Source: Croceicoccus sediminis (GTDB lineage: Bacteria; Pseudomonadota; Alphaproteobacteria; Sphingomonadales; Sphingomonadaceae). Taken from it: 64,000 bases of DNA. Location: NCBI RefSeq assembly GCF_007570835.1, contig NZ_SUNC01000004.1:62001-126000 (forward strand), written 5' to 3'. Of this stretch, positions 1 through 9,042 are shown piece by piece (within the stretch, counting starts at the first letter, position 1; every line of letters starts with the position of its first letter). The translations under genes were made by a program, and so were the position numbers. Below the pieces are notes generated by a model that did not search any database, had not been told where the DNA came from, and worked only from the letters and a program-made list of their open reading frames with translations.

Positions 1-657
1 GTAGTCAACCACTGCGAAAACGATCCCGAAATCCGCGCCTGCATCATTACCGGATCTGGCCCCGTGTTTTGCGCCGGTGCGGACCTCAAGGAAGTCGCAC
101 AAGGCAGAGGGGCCGATCTCGTACGCCCTGAAAGCGGATTTGCCGGTTTTGTCTACGCCAGGAAGAACAAGCCCTGGATTGCGGCAGTTCAGGGCCCGGC
201 GCATGGCGGTGGAACCGAAATTGCACTTTCATGCGACATGATCGTGGCGAGCAGGACTGCCAATTTCGCACTGCCAGAAGTAAAGCGCGGCATCATCGCA
301 GGTGCCAGCGGGGCCTTCAGGATCGCGCGGTTTCTGCCTCCAGCCCTCGCGATTGAAATGGTCGCGACCGGAAGACCGATCGATGCGGCGAAGGCGCACG
401 CATTCGGAATGATCAACGCCATCGCCGAGCCTGACGACGTTCTCGAAACCGCGATGGCACTGGCCCTGGACATCGCAGCATGTTCGCCGCTCTCCGTTCG
501 CGAAACGCTCGCCATAACGCGGCGCGCGGCGCGCGGGGACGAAAGCTATTTCCGCGGATTGGAAAGCGACGCCATCGCAACCGTCATGGCCGGGCCGGAT
601 TGCCGCGAAGGCGCAATGGCCTTTATTGAAAAGCGGGCTCCGCAGTGGAAGTCCTGA
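1..657 (+). CDS. Enoyl-CoA hydratase/isomerase (crotonase), 5' end missing
   Basis: The reading frame is open from the first base of the window, so the gene starts upstream and about 218 C-terminal residues are seen. The crotonase signature is clear: FCAGADLKE forms the first oxyanion-hole segment and GPAHGGGTEIALSCDMIVAS the second. A C-terminal AFIEKRAPQWK helix is typical of the family. Such enzymes hydrate or isomerise enoyl-CoA intermediates in the cytoplasm during beta-oxidation. The stop is separated by one base from the start of the thiolase-like gene, so these are one transcription unit. The exact substrate cannot be deduced. Confidence 0.9.
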   Translation, partial: VVNHCENDPEIRACIITGSGPVFCAGADLKEVAQGRGADLVRPESGFAGFVYARKNKPWIAAVQGPAHGGGTEIALSCDMIVASRTANFALPEVKRGIIAGASGAFRIARFLPPALAIEMVATGRPIDAAKAHAFGMINAIAEPDDVLETAMALALDIAACSPLSVRETLAITRRAARGDESYFRGLESDAIATVMAGPDCREGAMAFIEKRAPQWKS

Positions 658-658
658 C

Positions 659-2173
659 ATGACCGATGATCGCAGGACCCCGGTCATCATCGGTGTCGGA
701 GAGATATGCGACCGGCCCGACGACCCGTTCGACGGCCTTGAATCGCGGCAACTCATGCATGCAGCAATTGCCGCGGCCGAGCGGGACAGCACGCTCAGCC
801 TGCGCGACAAGATCGACTGGCTAGGCGTGGAGGATCAGATCTCCTTCCCCGACCCGGAAATTGCCGACAGGCTGGCCAGCGAACTTCCGTCACGCCCTCC
901 TCGCGTCGTCAAGACCGAGGATGCGAGCGGAGATGGCCCTGTGCGGCTGATCAATGATGCCGCCAACCTTATTGCCGAGGGCGAAATTTCCGTTGCCGTC
1001 GGCGTCGGAGGAGAAGCTCTTCGTACCGCCAACAAGCGTGCCCAGATCGAAAAAAGCAAGGGCAAGGCCCCGACGTCGAAAACCAATCTCATTGCGGAAC
1101 TGGCGGCAAGATCGGCGCGTCCGCTGGCGCGGGCATACGGCCTTTTGACCCCGATCGACGTCTATCCGCTTTATGAAAACGCCACGCGGGCGGCGTGGGG
1201 GCAGACTTTCGTGGAAGCACAAGCCGAGACGGCAGCAATCTGGTCGGGCTTTTCGCAAGTGGCGAGCCAGAACCCGATGGCCTGGCTTCGAACACCCAAG
1301 TCAGAAGCGGATATCCTTTGCGACGATCCCGGAAACCCGATGCTCAGCTTCCCCTATCGCAAGTTGATGGTTGCCAACGGCAGCGTGAACATGGGCGCAG
1401 CCGTCATTGTCACCAGCCTTGCCTTTGCCCGCGAAAACTCCGTACCGGAAAACCGGATCGTCTACGTCGGCCGCGGCGCTGCCTCGCATGAGCCCGACGA
1501 TTTCCTTGCCCGGGACAGCTATGAACATTCGGCAAGTCTCTCGGCTAGCATATCGAAGACGCTGGAATTCAACGGGCTCGATGCAAGCGATATCGACTGT
1601 GTCGAGCTCTACAGTTGTTTCCCGTGCATCCCCAAGATGGCCCGCCGCGTTCTGAATTGGCCACTGTCAAAACCGCATAGCGTTTACGGGGGCCTGACGT
1701 TTGGCGGGGGACCGATCGGGAACTGCATGGCGCATGCCGCGGCCCGAATGGTTTTGAAACTGCGGGGTGGCGACCGGAACGGGATGATCGTCGCAAACGG
1801 CGGATACGCAACACACAATCACGCGATCGTTCTCAGCGGTTCACCGGCCCGCAGCGTTCAATGCGCAATGGATTATCGCGTCGACGATACTGCAGCCACG
1901 TTGCGCAAAAAGCAGCCAGCCTTGCTGAAAGGGTACGAAGGCGGTCCGGGCACCATCGAAACATTCGTCGCGCCGTTTGCTCGCGACGGTCGGGCAAACC
2001 ATGCAACCATCGTCGCCCGGAACGAGGCGGGAGACCGGTTCCTGGCAACGATCGACGGTGACGATCGCAAAGCGATCGAGCGGCTGACGGCCAGCGATGC
2101 GCAGCCGGTGGGTTGCGCCGGCATGGCCAGCCCGATGCCGGACGGCCGGCTTCGCTGGGACTTCAGGTCCTAG
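659..2173 (+). CDS. Thiolase-like protein with extra C-terminal domain (TLP1-like)
   Basis: A 504-aa protein starting MTDDRRTPVIIGVGE, with thiolase-fold segments (MVANGSVNMGAAVIVTS, VELYSCFPCIPKMARRVL, GGGPIGNCMAHAAARMV) up to about residue 400. About 100 further residues resemble the C-terminal domain of TLP1-type thiolase-like proteins. The segment where thiolases carry the nucleophilic cysteine (KTEDASGDGPVRLINDA) has no Cys, and the usual C-terminal CxG is replaced by NGGYATHNHA. Classical thiolysis is therefore doubtful. It may bind acyl-CoA or cleave C-C bonds in another way. It begins one base after the crotonase stop and 16 bases precede the next gene, so it is operonic. Confidence 0.8.
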   Translation: MTDDRRTPVIIGVGEICDRPDDPFDGLESRQLMHAAIAAAERDSTLSLRDKIDWLGVEDQISFPDPEIADRLASELPSRPPRVVKTEDASGDGPVRLINDAANLIAEGEISVAVGVGGEALRTANKRAQIEKSKGKAPTSKTNLIAELAARSARPLARAYGLLTPIDVYPLYENATRAAWGQTFVEAQAETAAIWSGFSQVASQNPMAWLRTPKSEADILCDDPGNPMLSFPYRKLMVANGSVNMGAAVIVTSLAFARENSVPENRIVYVGRGAASHEPDDFLARDSYEHSASLSASISKTLEFNGLDASDIDCVELYSCFPCIPKMARRVLNWPLSKPHSVYGGLTFGGGPIGNCMAHAAARMVLKLRGGDRNGMIVANGGYATHNHAIVLSGSPARSVQCAMDYRVDDTAATLRKKQPALLKGYEGGPGTIETFVAPFARDGRANHATIVARNEAGDRFLATIDGDDRKAIERLTASDAQPVGCAGMASPMPDGRLRWDFRS

Positions 2174-2189
2174 CCTGCCGGAGAAGATA

Positions 2190-4388
2190 ATGACGGGAAC
2201 CAAAGCCTTCAGGGTCGACGACGACACCGATACCGGTTCGCTTTCCGCGATGGTCGAAGACACCGTTCGGCGGATCCTGTCGAAGCATTGGACAGGCGGT
2301 TTTAATGCCGGGGACGTCAAAGCGGTTTTTGCGGCTTTCAAGGAAGCTGGCTTTAACAGCCTTGGCCGAACTGGTGGCAAAGGTGATGTCCCGCTTTGCG
2401 TAAGCGTTTGCCGAGAGCTGGGACGAGTGTCCTGCAATGCGCCCTTCCCGGCTATGGTCCTTGAGAACATCGTATTTGCGAAATCGCCGCGCAAAATTTC
2501 AGGCGAAATTGCCGTTTTCGCGGCTGCTGACGAAGGCATAGAAGTCGGTGCTGAACGAGCTTCTGGCATTGTCAGGTTCATTGAACACGCGGCTCTGGCT
2601 CAAACGCTGACAGTGCTGGTGCCGGGCTATGGTGTCTTGCGGGTCGATCTGATTAATCCCGGGGTCGAGATCACGCGAGAGACGATCCTTGGCGGTTATG
2701 ACGTCGACGCGATCAGGTTAAGCGATGTTCCGATCGAATGCGTCCCGCTGGACCAACATGAAGTCGACGACCTCTCGCTGATATCTCGCCTGCTATCTTG
2801 CGCGACCGCGTTGGGAGCAGCGGAGCGAGGTTTCGAAATGGTCCTCGAATACGCCCGCGAACGTAAGCAATTCGGTCGACCGATTGGGTCATTCCAGGCG
2901 GTGCAGCACAAACTGGCCAATTCCCGGATGATCCTCGACGCGTCACGAATGCTCGTGGACAGGGCGGCGTCCAGTTGTCGCCCCGGTGGCTCGCAGTGGC
3001 TGGACAACGCCAATGGGGCAATCCTGTTTTGTCAGGTTCACCTGCGCAAGATAGCCCTGGAAACGCACCACTGCTTTGGCGCGATAGGGTTTGCCGAAGA
3101 ACACGATGCGCCTACTCAGTTCCGCGTGATCCATGCTGAAATGGCACGCTCGGGCGGCTTGAAGAAAACCAGCAGGGAATATGCCGAGTTCCTGCTCAAC
3201 CCTGTCCGCGCAGACAAGGTCGCGGAAATTGACGAAGACGACACGACAGCTGCGTTAAGGGCCAAGGTCCGCAATTGGCTGGATGAGGCGTGGAGTGAAG
3301 CTGACCGGCAGGAGAACGCTGCGCTTCCATTCTCCAATCGGCATTGGAACCTCGACTTTGCCCGCAAAATGGGGTGCGCGGGTTGGACCACAATTAACTG
3401 GCCGTCCGACGAAGGAGGTCTCGACCTCTCGCCTGTCGAACAGCTTGCTTTCAGCGAAGAGTTCATTCGGCAAGGTGCTCCTGACGGTTCAACCATTGCG
3501 GGAAGCAGGCTCCTTGCCACAGAAATTATCGCTCATGGATCGCCGCGGCTCAAAAGCGAGATGATGCCCCTCCTGCGATCAGGAGAGGCAAGCATCTGCC
3601 TTGGATATAGCGAACCTGGCGCCGGGTCCGATCTTGCCAGCCTTCAGACCAAAGCAGCAGGCATTTCTGGCGGATACGTCGTCAACGGACAGAAGATCTG
3701 GACCTCGGACGGCCACCGTGCCTCGCACATGATCCTTGCGGCGCGGACCAACCCGGACCCGGATGTGAAGCACGGGGCCATCACGCTCTTCGTGGTTCCG
3801 ATGAATACACCGGGCATTACGGTGCGTCCGATGCCGGCGCTTCATGGCCACATATTCTGCAATGTCTTCCTCGACGACGTACGGATCCCGGAATGGACCC
3901 GATTGGGCAAGGAAGGCGAAGGCTGGAGTATCCTCAACAATGCCCTCGCCTCCGAACGGGTCGTGATGGGCGCTTTCGCGTCTCAGCTCGATGATTTGCT
4001 CAATCGCATGATTGCCGAAGTACGGGGCGGGAGACTGAAAGACGCAGCCGACATCCGCACCGGCATCGCTCTGCTCGCAGCGGATGTGCGGGCCGCCCGG
4101 TTGTTGTCCCTGCGATCGATCGAACTGTCAGGCGGTGATCACACCCCGCTCGTCGAATCCGCGATGGCCAAGATCTTTGCCAGTGAACTTTCCCAGAGGC
4201 TTACCGAAACCGCGATCGACATTTTCGGGCCAGCCGCGATGCTGGACAGCCCCTCTGACGGAGCCGTCGCCGACGGCCTGATCGGCCAGTTGCTGCGAAG
4301 GTCCATCATGATGGTCGTCGGCGGTGGCAGCAACGAAATCCAGCGCAATGTCATCGCCTTGCGCGGCCTCCACCTCCCTTCGAAATAG
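2190..4388 (+). CDS. Fused double acyl-CoA dehydrogenase
   Basis: A 732-aa protein made of two acyl-CoA dehydrogenase modules in one chain. The first half (to about residue 370) has the C-terminal ACAD segment ALGAAERGFEMVLEYARERKQFGRPIG. The second half is a complete ACAD with the FAD/substrate motif GYSEPGAGSDLASLQTKAAG and the ending GGGSNEIQRNVIALRGLHLP. Single-chain double ACADs are known from steroid side-chain degradation (FadE34/ChsE3 type), where they replace an alpha2beta2 heterotetramer. It would introduce a double bond into a bulky acyl-CoA with FAD. I chose ATG at 2190, 16 bases after the previous stop, rather than the longer overlapping frame. A different, unfused ACAD pair lies at 27.7-30.0 kb. 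Confidence 0.88.
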   Translation: MTGTKAFRVDDDTDTGSLSAMVEDTVRRILSKHWTGGFNAGDVKAVFAAFKEAGFNSLGRTGGKGDVPLCVSVCRELGRVSCNAPFPAMVLENIVFAKSPRKISGEIAVFAAADEGIEVGAERASGIVRFIEHAALAQTLTVLVPGYGVLRVDLINPGVEITRETILGGYDVDAIRLSDVPIECVPLDQHEVDDLSLISRLLSCATALGAAERGFEMVLEYARERKQFGRPIGSFQAVQHKLANSRMILDASRMLVDRAASSCRPGGSQWLDNANGAILFCQVHLRKIALETHHCFGAIGFAEEHDAPTQFRVIHAEMARSGGLKKTSREYAEFLLNPVRADKVAEIDEDDTTAALRAKVRNWLDEAWSEADRQENAALPFSNRHWNLDFARKMGCAGWTTINWPSDEGGLDLSPVEQLAFSEEFIRQGAPDGSTIAGSRLLATEIIAHGSPRLKSEMMPLLRSGEASICLGYSEPGAGSDLASLQTKAAGISGGYVVNGQKIWTSDGHRASHMILAARTNPDPDVKHGAITLFVVPMNTPGITVRPMPALHGHIFCNVFLDDVRIPEWTRLGKEGEGWSILNNALASERVVMGAFASQLDDLLNRMIAEVRGGRLKDAADIRTGIALLAADVRAARLLSLRSIELSGGDHTPLVESAMAKIFASELSQRLTETAIDIFGPAAMLDSPSDGAVADGLIGQLLRRSIMMVVGGGSNEIQRNVIALRGLHLPSK

Positions 4389-4410
4389 CCCAACAGGAAG
4401 GCGACATCTC

Positions 4411-6783
4411 TTGAAAGATATCATCCGTTTAACAGTCGCCTTCGTCGTAATTGTCTTGGGCGCGGCCATGTCGTGGACCGGCTTCCAGATTGCGGTACTG
4501 GGCGGCTCGCCATACTTCGTCCTGGCAGGTGTATGCCTTCTTGCTGCGGGCGTTCTGTTCGCACTCCGCCGATGGGAAGGTGTTTGGCTTTATGCCTTGG
4601 TTGTCCTGGCAACCGCGGCTTGGTGGCTGCTGGAGAGTGATGGAAGCTTCTGGGCGTTCGTTCCGCGCCTTGCGCTCCTCTGCGGGCTGGGCCTGATTCT
4701 GCTGACGCCCTGGTTCCGTGCCGGGATGGGTCGGTCTGCCCGGCTGCGACATGCGCCGATCATCTGGAGTGTCATCTTCATTGCGGCAGCAGGCTGGGTT
4801 GTCAGTGTTTTCTGGCTGGACCAGCCGCACGATACAGTTTTGGCCATGCGGGATAGGCCTGCGGCTGAGGCAAGCCGCGACGCGGGCGAATGGCAAAACT
4901 ACGGAAACGATCTTGGCGGATCGCGTCATTCGGCCCTCGCCCAGATCACCCCCGCCAATGTCGACAAACTCGAAGTGGCGTGGACATACCATTCCGGTCC
5001 CACGCCCGATGGCAAACCGTTCACGTTTCAGGCAAATCCGCTGAAGATCGGAGATCTCGTCTATATCTGCACCGGATATAACGATGTCATCGCCCTCGAC
5101 GCAGAAACAGGTGAGCAAAAGTGGCGCCATGCGGCGCGCTCCGATCTTGATGGTGTCATGGCCCGCCATTGCCGCGGGGTCAGCTATTATCAGGCTCCAG
5201 AAGTGTCCGGCACCTGCTCCGGCATGATCTATACCGCAACGGTTGATGCGCGCCTGATCGCTCTCGACAGTTTGACCGGCAGCAAATGCGCCGGGTTTGG
5301 AAACGATGGCGAAGCCAATCTGCTCGATGGCATGGGTGACGTCGTCAAAGGCTACTATCAGGTCACGTCGCCACCGATCGTGGTGCGGGGAAAGCTGATC
5401 ATCGGCGGCTGGGTGACCGACGGCCAGCACGTCGGAGAGCCGGGCGGCGTCATTCGTGCCTACGATGCCGTTACCGGTAAATTTGCCTGGGCTTTCGACC
5501 CCGGGAATCCCGACGAACAGGGTATGCCGCCAGCAGGCGGGCAATTCACCCGCGGAACACCCAACAGCTGGGCCCCGATGAGCGGGGACGAACAACTCGG
5601 CTTCGTGTTTGCACCCATGGGCAATGCGACCCCGGACTACGTGGGAATGCACCGGACCGAATTGGACGAACGTTTTTCAAGCTCGGTACTCGCGCTAAAC
5701 GCGGAAACCGGAAAGCTCGAGTGGGTATTCCAGACAACCCATCACGACTTGTGGGACTACGATAACGGCTCGCAGCCGGTCGTTTTCAACCTCGAAGACG
5801 GCACCCCCGCCCTGATACAGCCGACCAAGCGCGGTCAGATTTTCATTCTCGACCGCCGTACAGGCAAACCTCTGTTCCCTGTAGAGGAGCGCTCGGTTCC
5901 GACCGACGGCGTATCCGGCGAGAGAATGGCACCGACACAGCCATTTTCTTCCGCTTTCCCGGACTTTTCCGGCCCCCGCCCGACAGAAGCACGAATGTGG
6001 GGACTGACCCCGATCGACATGGCCCTTTGCAGGATCAAGTTCCTCAAGGCGCGTTTCGACGGGACGATGACGCCACTGACGACAGATCGGCCAACGATCG
6101 TCTGGCCCGGATATATCGGCGGCATGGACTGGGGCAGCGTATCGATTGACCCCGATCGCAAGATCATGATCGTGAACAACACGCAAATGAGCAACTACAA
6201 CCAGTTGCTGACCCGCGAGGACGCCGACACGATGGGGCTAAAGCCAATTTCGGAAACGCATCAGCCCTATGTCGGCGGGCCCGTACCGCAAACCGGAACG
6301 CCGTATGGCGCGAATATCTCACCGTTTCTGTCGCCTCTGGGCATGCCTTGTCAGCAACCGCCCCTCGGACGCATCAGCGGCGTGGATCTAAAGACTGGCA
6401 AGCTGTTGTGGAGCCATCCACTGGGCACCGCTCGCGACAGCGGGCCGTTTGACATCCCGATCAGACTACCCATCCAGATGGGCACGCCAAATCTTGGCGG
6501 CTCGATCACGACTGCAGGAGGCTTAACTTTCATTGGCGCAGCAAAAGAGCGCACCTTCCGTGCTTATGAGACGGCGACCGGTCGCAAATTATGGCAGTCG
6601 AGGTTGCCTGCAAGCGCGCAATCTACTCCTGCTACTTACTGGTCGAGCAAAAGCGACAGGCAGTTCGTGATCGTCCCGGCAGGTGGATATCCGGGTTTTT
6701 CTCCGCCCTCGGGTGATGCACTCGTCGCCTATGCCTTGCCGCGCAATGGCCACCATTCTGCCTCGGGCGCTACCGACCGCTAG
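4411..6783 (+). CDS. Membrane-bound PQQ-dependent dehydrogenase (glucose/quinate dehydrogenase family)
   Basis: About 790 aa, close to the usual ~800 of membrane glucose dehydrogenase. Four to five hydrophobic helices (residues 5-140) precede a periplasmic eight-bladed propeller that starts at EWQNYGNDLGGSRHSALAQI. PQQ-propeller signatures include ALDAETGEQKWRHA, GTPNSWAPMS, HHDLWDYDNGSQPV and WPGYIGGMDWGSV. The enzyme oxidises an alcohol or polyol in the periplasm and passes electrons to ubiquinone. No PQQ biosynthesis genes are in the window. I prefer the TTG at 4411: an AGGAAG lies 10 bases upstream, and the longer frame would overlap the ACAD gene by 65 bases. The substrate is unknown. 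Confidence 0.87.
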   Translation: MKDIIRLTVAFVVIVLGAAMSWTGFQIAVLGGSPYFVLAGVCLLAAGVLFALRRWEGVWLYALVVLATAAWWLLESDGSFWAFVPRLALLCGLGLILLTPWFRAGMGRSARLRHAPIIWSVIFIAAAGWVVSVFWLDQPHDTVLAMRDRPAAEASRDAGEWQNYGNDLGGSRHSALAQITPANVDKLEVAWTYHSGPTPDGKPFTFQANPLKIGDLVYICTGYNDVIALDAETGEQKWRHAARSDLDGVMARHCRGVSYYQAPEVSGTCSGMIYTATVDARLIALDSLTGSKCAGFGNDGEANLLDGMGDVVKGYYQVTSPPIVVRGKLIIGGWVTDGQHVGEPGGVIRAYDAVTGKFAWAFDPGNPDEQGMPPAGGQFTRGTPNSWAPMSGDEQLGFVFAPMGNATPDYVGMHRTELDERFSSSVLALNAETGKLEWVFQTTHHDLWDYDNGSQPVVFNLEDGTPALIQPTKRGQIFILDRRTGKPLFPVEERSVPTDGVSGERMAPTQPFSSAFPDFSGPRPTEARMWGLTPIDMALCRIKFLKARFDGTMTPLTTDRPTIVWPGYIGGMDWGSVSIDPDRKIMIVNNTQMSNYNQLLTREDADTMGLKPISETHQPYVGGPVPQTGTPYGANISPFLSPLGMPCQQPPLGRISGVDLKTGKLLWSHPLGTARDSGPFDIPIRLPIQMGTPNLGGSITTAGGLTFIGAAKERTFRAYETATGRKLWQSRLPASAQSTPATYWSSKSDRQFVIVPAGGYPGFSPPSGDALVAYALPRNGHHSASGATDR

Positions 6784-6825
6784 GCGGGAATGCCCCCATA
6801 CTACTCGTTTGGGAAAGAGGCCCAT

Positions 6826-7005
6826 TTTGAACGACGTTGAAAAACTGATCGCCAAGGACGCCATTCGCGATCTTGCCGCGCGCTATATGCGGGGACAGGA
6901 CGGCTGGACTCCAATCTGCAATTGAAGACGTTCTGGCCCGACGCCACGACCGATTACGGCTTCTTCGTCGGCACTGCGCCGGAGTTTGTCCAGTTCGCAC
7001 ATCGC
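6826..7005 (+). pseudogene. SnoaL-like (NTF2-fold) gene remnant, frameshifted and truncated
   Basis: A TTG start 42 bases after the PQQ dehydrogenase gives NDVEKLIAKDAIRDLAARYM, the typical beginning of the SnoaL-like proteins of sphingomonad ring-degradation clusters. The frame stops at 6923. Shifting by one base near 6903 restores the family pattern (LDSNLQLKTFWPDATTDYG, then FFVGTAPEFVQFAH). Similarity ends near 6985-7005, where an antisense IS6-family transposase remnant begins. The gene therefore carries a frameshift and has lost roughly its last two thirds. It would have been the last gene of the operon that starts left of the window. Confidence 0.7.
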
Positions 7006-7415
7006 TACAGGGTACGAACGCATCCCGTCGGTGACGATTTTCTGCCCCGCCATGTCGTTCCAGAGCCCTCTTGAGGATGGCCAGGGCCGCGGATTTGTCC
7101 CGTTTCCTCGTGACGGAGGACTCCGGGACTTTTCCTTCGTGATCAACGGCACGCCAAGGATAATGCTACTCAACGTTGATTTTCACGAAAACCATATCGG
7201 GTGCCATCACCATTGCCGAGAACCCTCCATCCGGTTGACGCGATGCCGGCGAATATCCGCAGCGAAGATTGGTCCGAACCGGTTCCACCACAGCCGCACC
7301 GTCTCGTGGCATATGTCGTTTGCAAGTTCGAACAGAAGATATTCGACGTTCCGCAACGACAGCGAGAACCGTACATAGAGATCAGTACGGCGAGGCGGGA
7401 TCTCGAGTGACGAGT
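6985..7415 (-). mobile_element. Decayed IS6-family transposase remnant
   Basis: Read on the minus strand from about 7410, three frames together give the order of an IS6-family transposase. First come LEIPPRRTDLYVRFSLSLRN, then VEYLLFELANDICHETVRLW and NRFGPIFAADIRRHRVNRM. Next is DMVFVKIN followed by an in-frame stop, then WRAVDHEGKV, TRKRDKSAALAILKRALERH and KIVTDGMRSYPVAM. The original continues with a lost C-terminal part. Frameshifts and a nonsense codon make it inactive. I could not identify terminal inverted repeats. It abuts the truncated SnoaL-like gene, so insertion or a later deletion probably broke that gene. Confidence 0.75.
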
Positions 7416-7475
7416 TGAATTAACGGAACGGGCTGGCTGGTTTTCAAGAAGGCGGCATGGCCCCTGCCCTACCCG

Positions 7476-7499
7476 CACCCACTCACTCACCCACTCACT
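7476..7499. repeat. Exact 12-bp tandem duplication
   Basis: CACCCACTCACT occurs twice in direct succession, immediately outside the 3' end of the leftward TetR gene and about 60 bases beyond the IS6 remnant. It is a simple tandem duplication, probably from slippage. No function is evident. Confidence 0.8.
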
Positions 7500-7501
7500 T
7501 T

Positions 7502-8332
7502 TCAATCAGGAGCATTTTGCTCTGACAAGCCCTTAAGCCGGACACTCAGCATCCCGATTAAATCCTTAAGTGCTTCATTTTCCTTCTTCAGCGAACCAAG
7601 TGTGTCGCCCATGCACAAACTATCGACAGGGATCGCGGACACCAGCGCTTCTTGCTCCGACCGAATGTCCTTCTTATCGCTTGCAGCGAGGCTTGCGCTC
7701 ACCATGACGAGCGTATCAGCGACCAGATCCGAAAGCGTGTCGGCGCAGTCTCCAGACCGGACAGCGCTGGCATATTGCGCGATTGCAGTTTGAAACATGC
7801 AAAACCCGAGAACCAGACGGCGGTTCGCCCATTCAGGTGTCCCGCCAATCGCCAGGATCAGCAGCCGACGAATTTCGCCAACTGCGGGGAATTCCTCGGT
7901 AATTTTCTCGACCACCCCTGCGTAGCTATTCTCGCGATAAGGCGAATAGAATTGCAGGAGGAACCGCGCATATGGGAACTCACCGCTCTCAGTCATGAGG
8001 TCCATTTGCGGCACACAGAACATACGGACTAGCGTCGGGATATCACCCAGCAGACCGATCTCTCGCGCTACGTCGAGCATCGTTTGTCGGCGCCGTTCCA
8101 TTTGGCCTACGCGATATCGTAGCAGAGCCAGGACTAACCCCGCCCTGCTTTTGAAGTGATATCGCACCGCATTGTTGTTTCCATTGCCAGCATTGGTGGC
8201 AATTCGACGAAAAGACGCCTGCTCAATGCCAACTCGCGCGAATTCCCGTTCTGCAGCGAGGATCAGCGCGAGTTGCTTCTCGTTGAATTCGCTTGGCACC
8301 TCGGTGAAAATTTTCGAATTTTTCAATGTCAC
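7502..8332 (-). CDS. TetR-family transcriptional regulator (first)
   Basis: About 276 aa. The N-terminal helix-turn-helix is EKQLALILAAEREFARVGIE followed by ASFRRIATNAGNGNNNAVRYHF, a normal TetR DNA-binding domain. A long ligand-binding part follows, ending in a predicted helical tail (SLKKENEALKDLIGMLSVRL) that may be a short coiled coil. It has no ATG start. GTG at 8332 follows AGGAAG by four bases, while TTG at 8335 or a downstream TTG are alternatives. It is a single gene facing away from the TonB receptor-sulfatase pair across a 710-base gap. Its targets are unknown. No copy of the 19-bp operator described elsewhere in the window lies in front of it. Confidence 0.82.
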   Translation of the reverse strand: MTLKNSKIFTEVPSEFNEKQLALILAAEREFARVGIEQASFRRIATNAGNGNNNAVRYHFKSRAGLVLALLRYRVGQMERRRQTMLDVAREIGLLGDIPTLVRMFCVPQMDLMTESGEFPYARFLLQFYSPYRENSYAGVVEKITEEFPAVGEIRRLLILAIGGTPEWANRRLVLGFCMFQTAIAQYASAVRSGDCADTLSDLVADTLVMVSASLAASDKKDIRSEQEALVSAIPVDSLCMGDTLGSLKKENEALKDLIGMLSVRLKGLSEQNAPD

Positions 8333-9042
8333 CAATCTTCCTGCCGGCGGAATGAAACAGGCTGCTTTATTTGTAACCTATCCGACTCCACGTGGAAATG
8401 CGAGCAGCAGTTGAGATCAGGATTCGCAAGAGAAATATAAAATAATTTCCCCTTTTTCCCGACAGCACAAATCCCATAATATATTTATCTATATGATATA
8501 TATATCTTTTTTGCCGTAAACCTGCGATAGAAGAGCGCCTAATAATGCATATCAATGCAACCTCTTGACATGAAACTCATATGCGTTCACTTCTCATAAT
8601 TATAAACGCATGTGACTTACGCTGACTCAACCAGTGATCAATCACGTGCAGGGCTGGAGGGGTTAGAAATGGCGGTTGACACCATGCGCAACTTTGCGCT
8701 CGCGGCTCCAGGTTGCGAAGGCGCTTCGCCAGCTTGCGATAGGGCCTGTGGCGCAATCCATTGTCGCGTTCCAACTGGTTGTCCCGGCGTTTCCTGAATG
8801 CGCAAAGCCGGCACTCCTTTCTCGATTTCGCCGATCATCATCGCACCGATGGACAGGCTTGAGGCGCAGGCGTGTCAGGCGGCCGGCGCGGTTCTGGACG
8901 GCATATTTCTGAAGCACCGCAGCCTAGCCGCCAGTCTGATCGGTCTTGATCAGGATTCAGCACGAACATGCGGGTTCATGGCAGCGGCACATCGCCAATA
9001 ATGGTCTGATAAATAATATAAATACTAAAAAAGGAGCAGGGG
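8333..9042. other. Intergenic region, 710 bases, partly AT-rich
   Basis: No convincing gene. The part at 8430-8620 is strongly AT-rich for this genome (runs such as ATATATTTATCTATATGATA near 8480). It contains a 7-bp inverted repeat, ATGCGTT at 8581-8587 and AACGCAT at 8605-8611. The part at 8640-8960 is GC-rich and has short open frames on both strands, none resembling a known family. It could be very decayed coding DNA. The promoters of the TetR gene and the TonB receptor must lie in this region, but I see no certain -35/-10 pair. Confidence 0.5.

Noticed and set aside
8640-8960. Transposase or small gene in the receptor-upstream gap
   Set aside because: Short frames on both strands show no recognisable motif.
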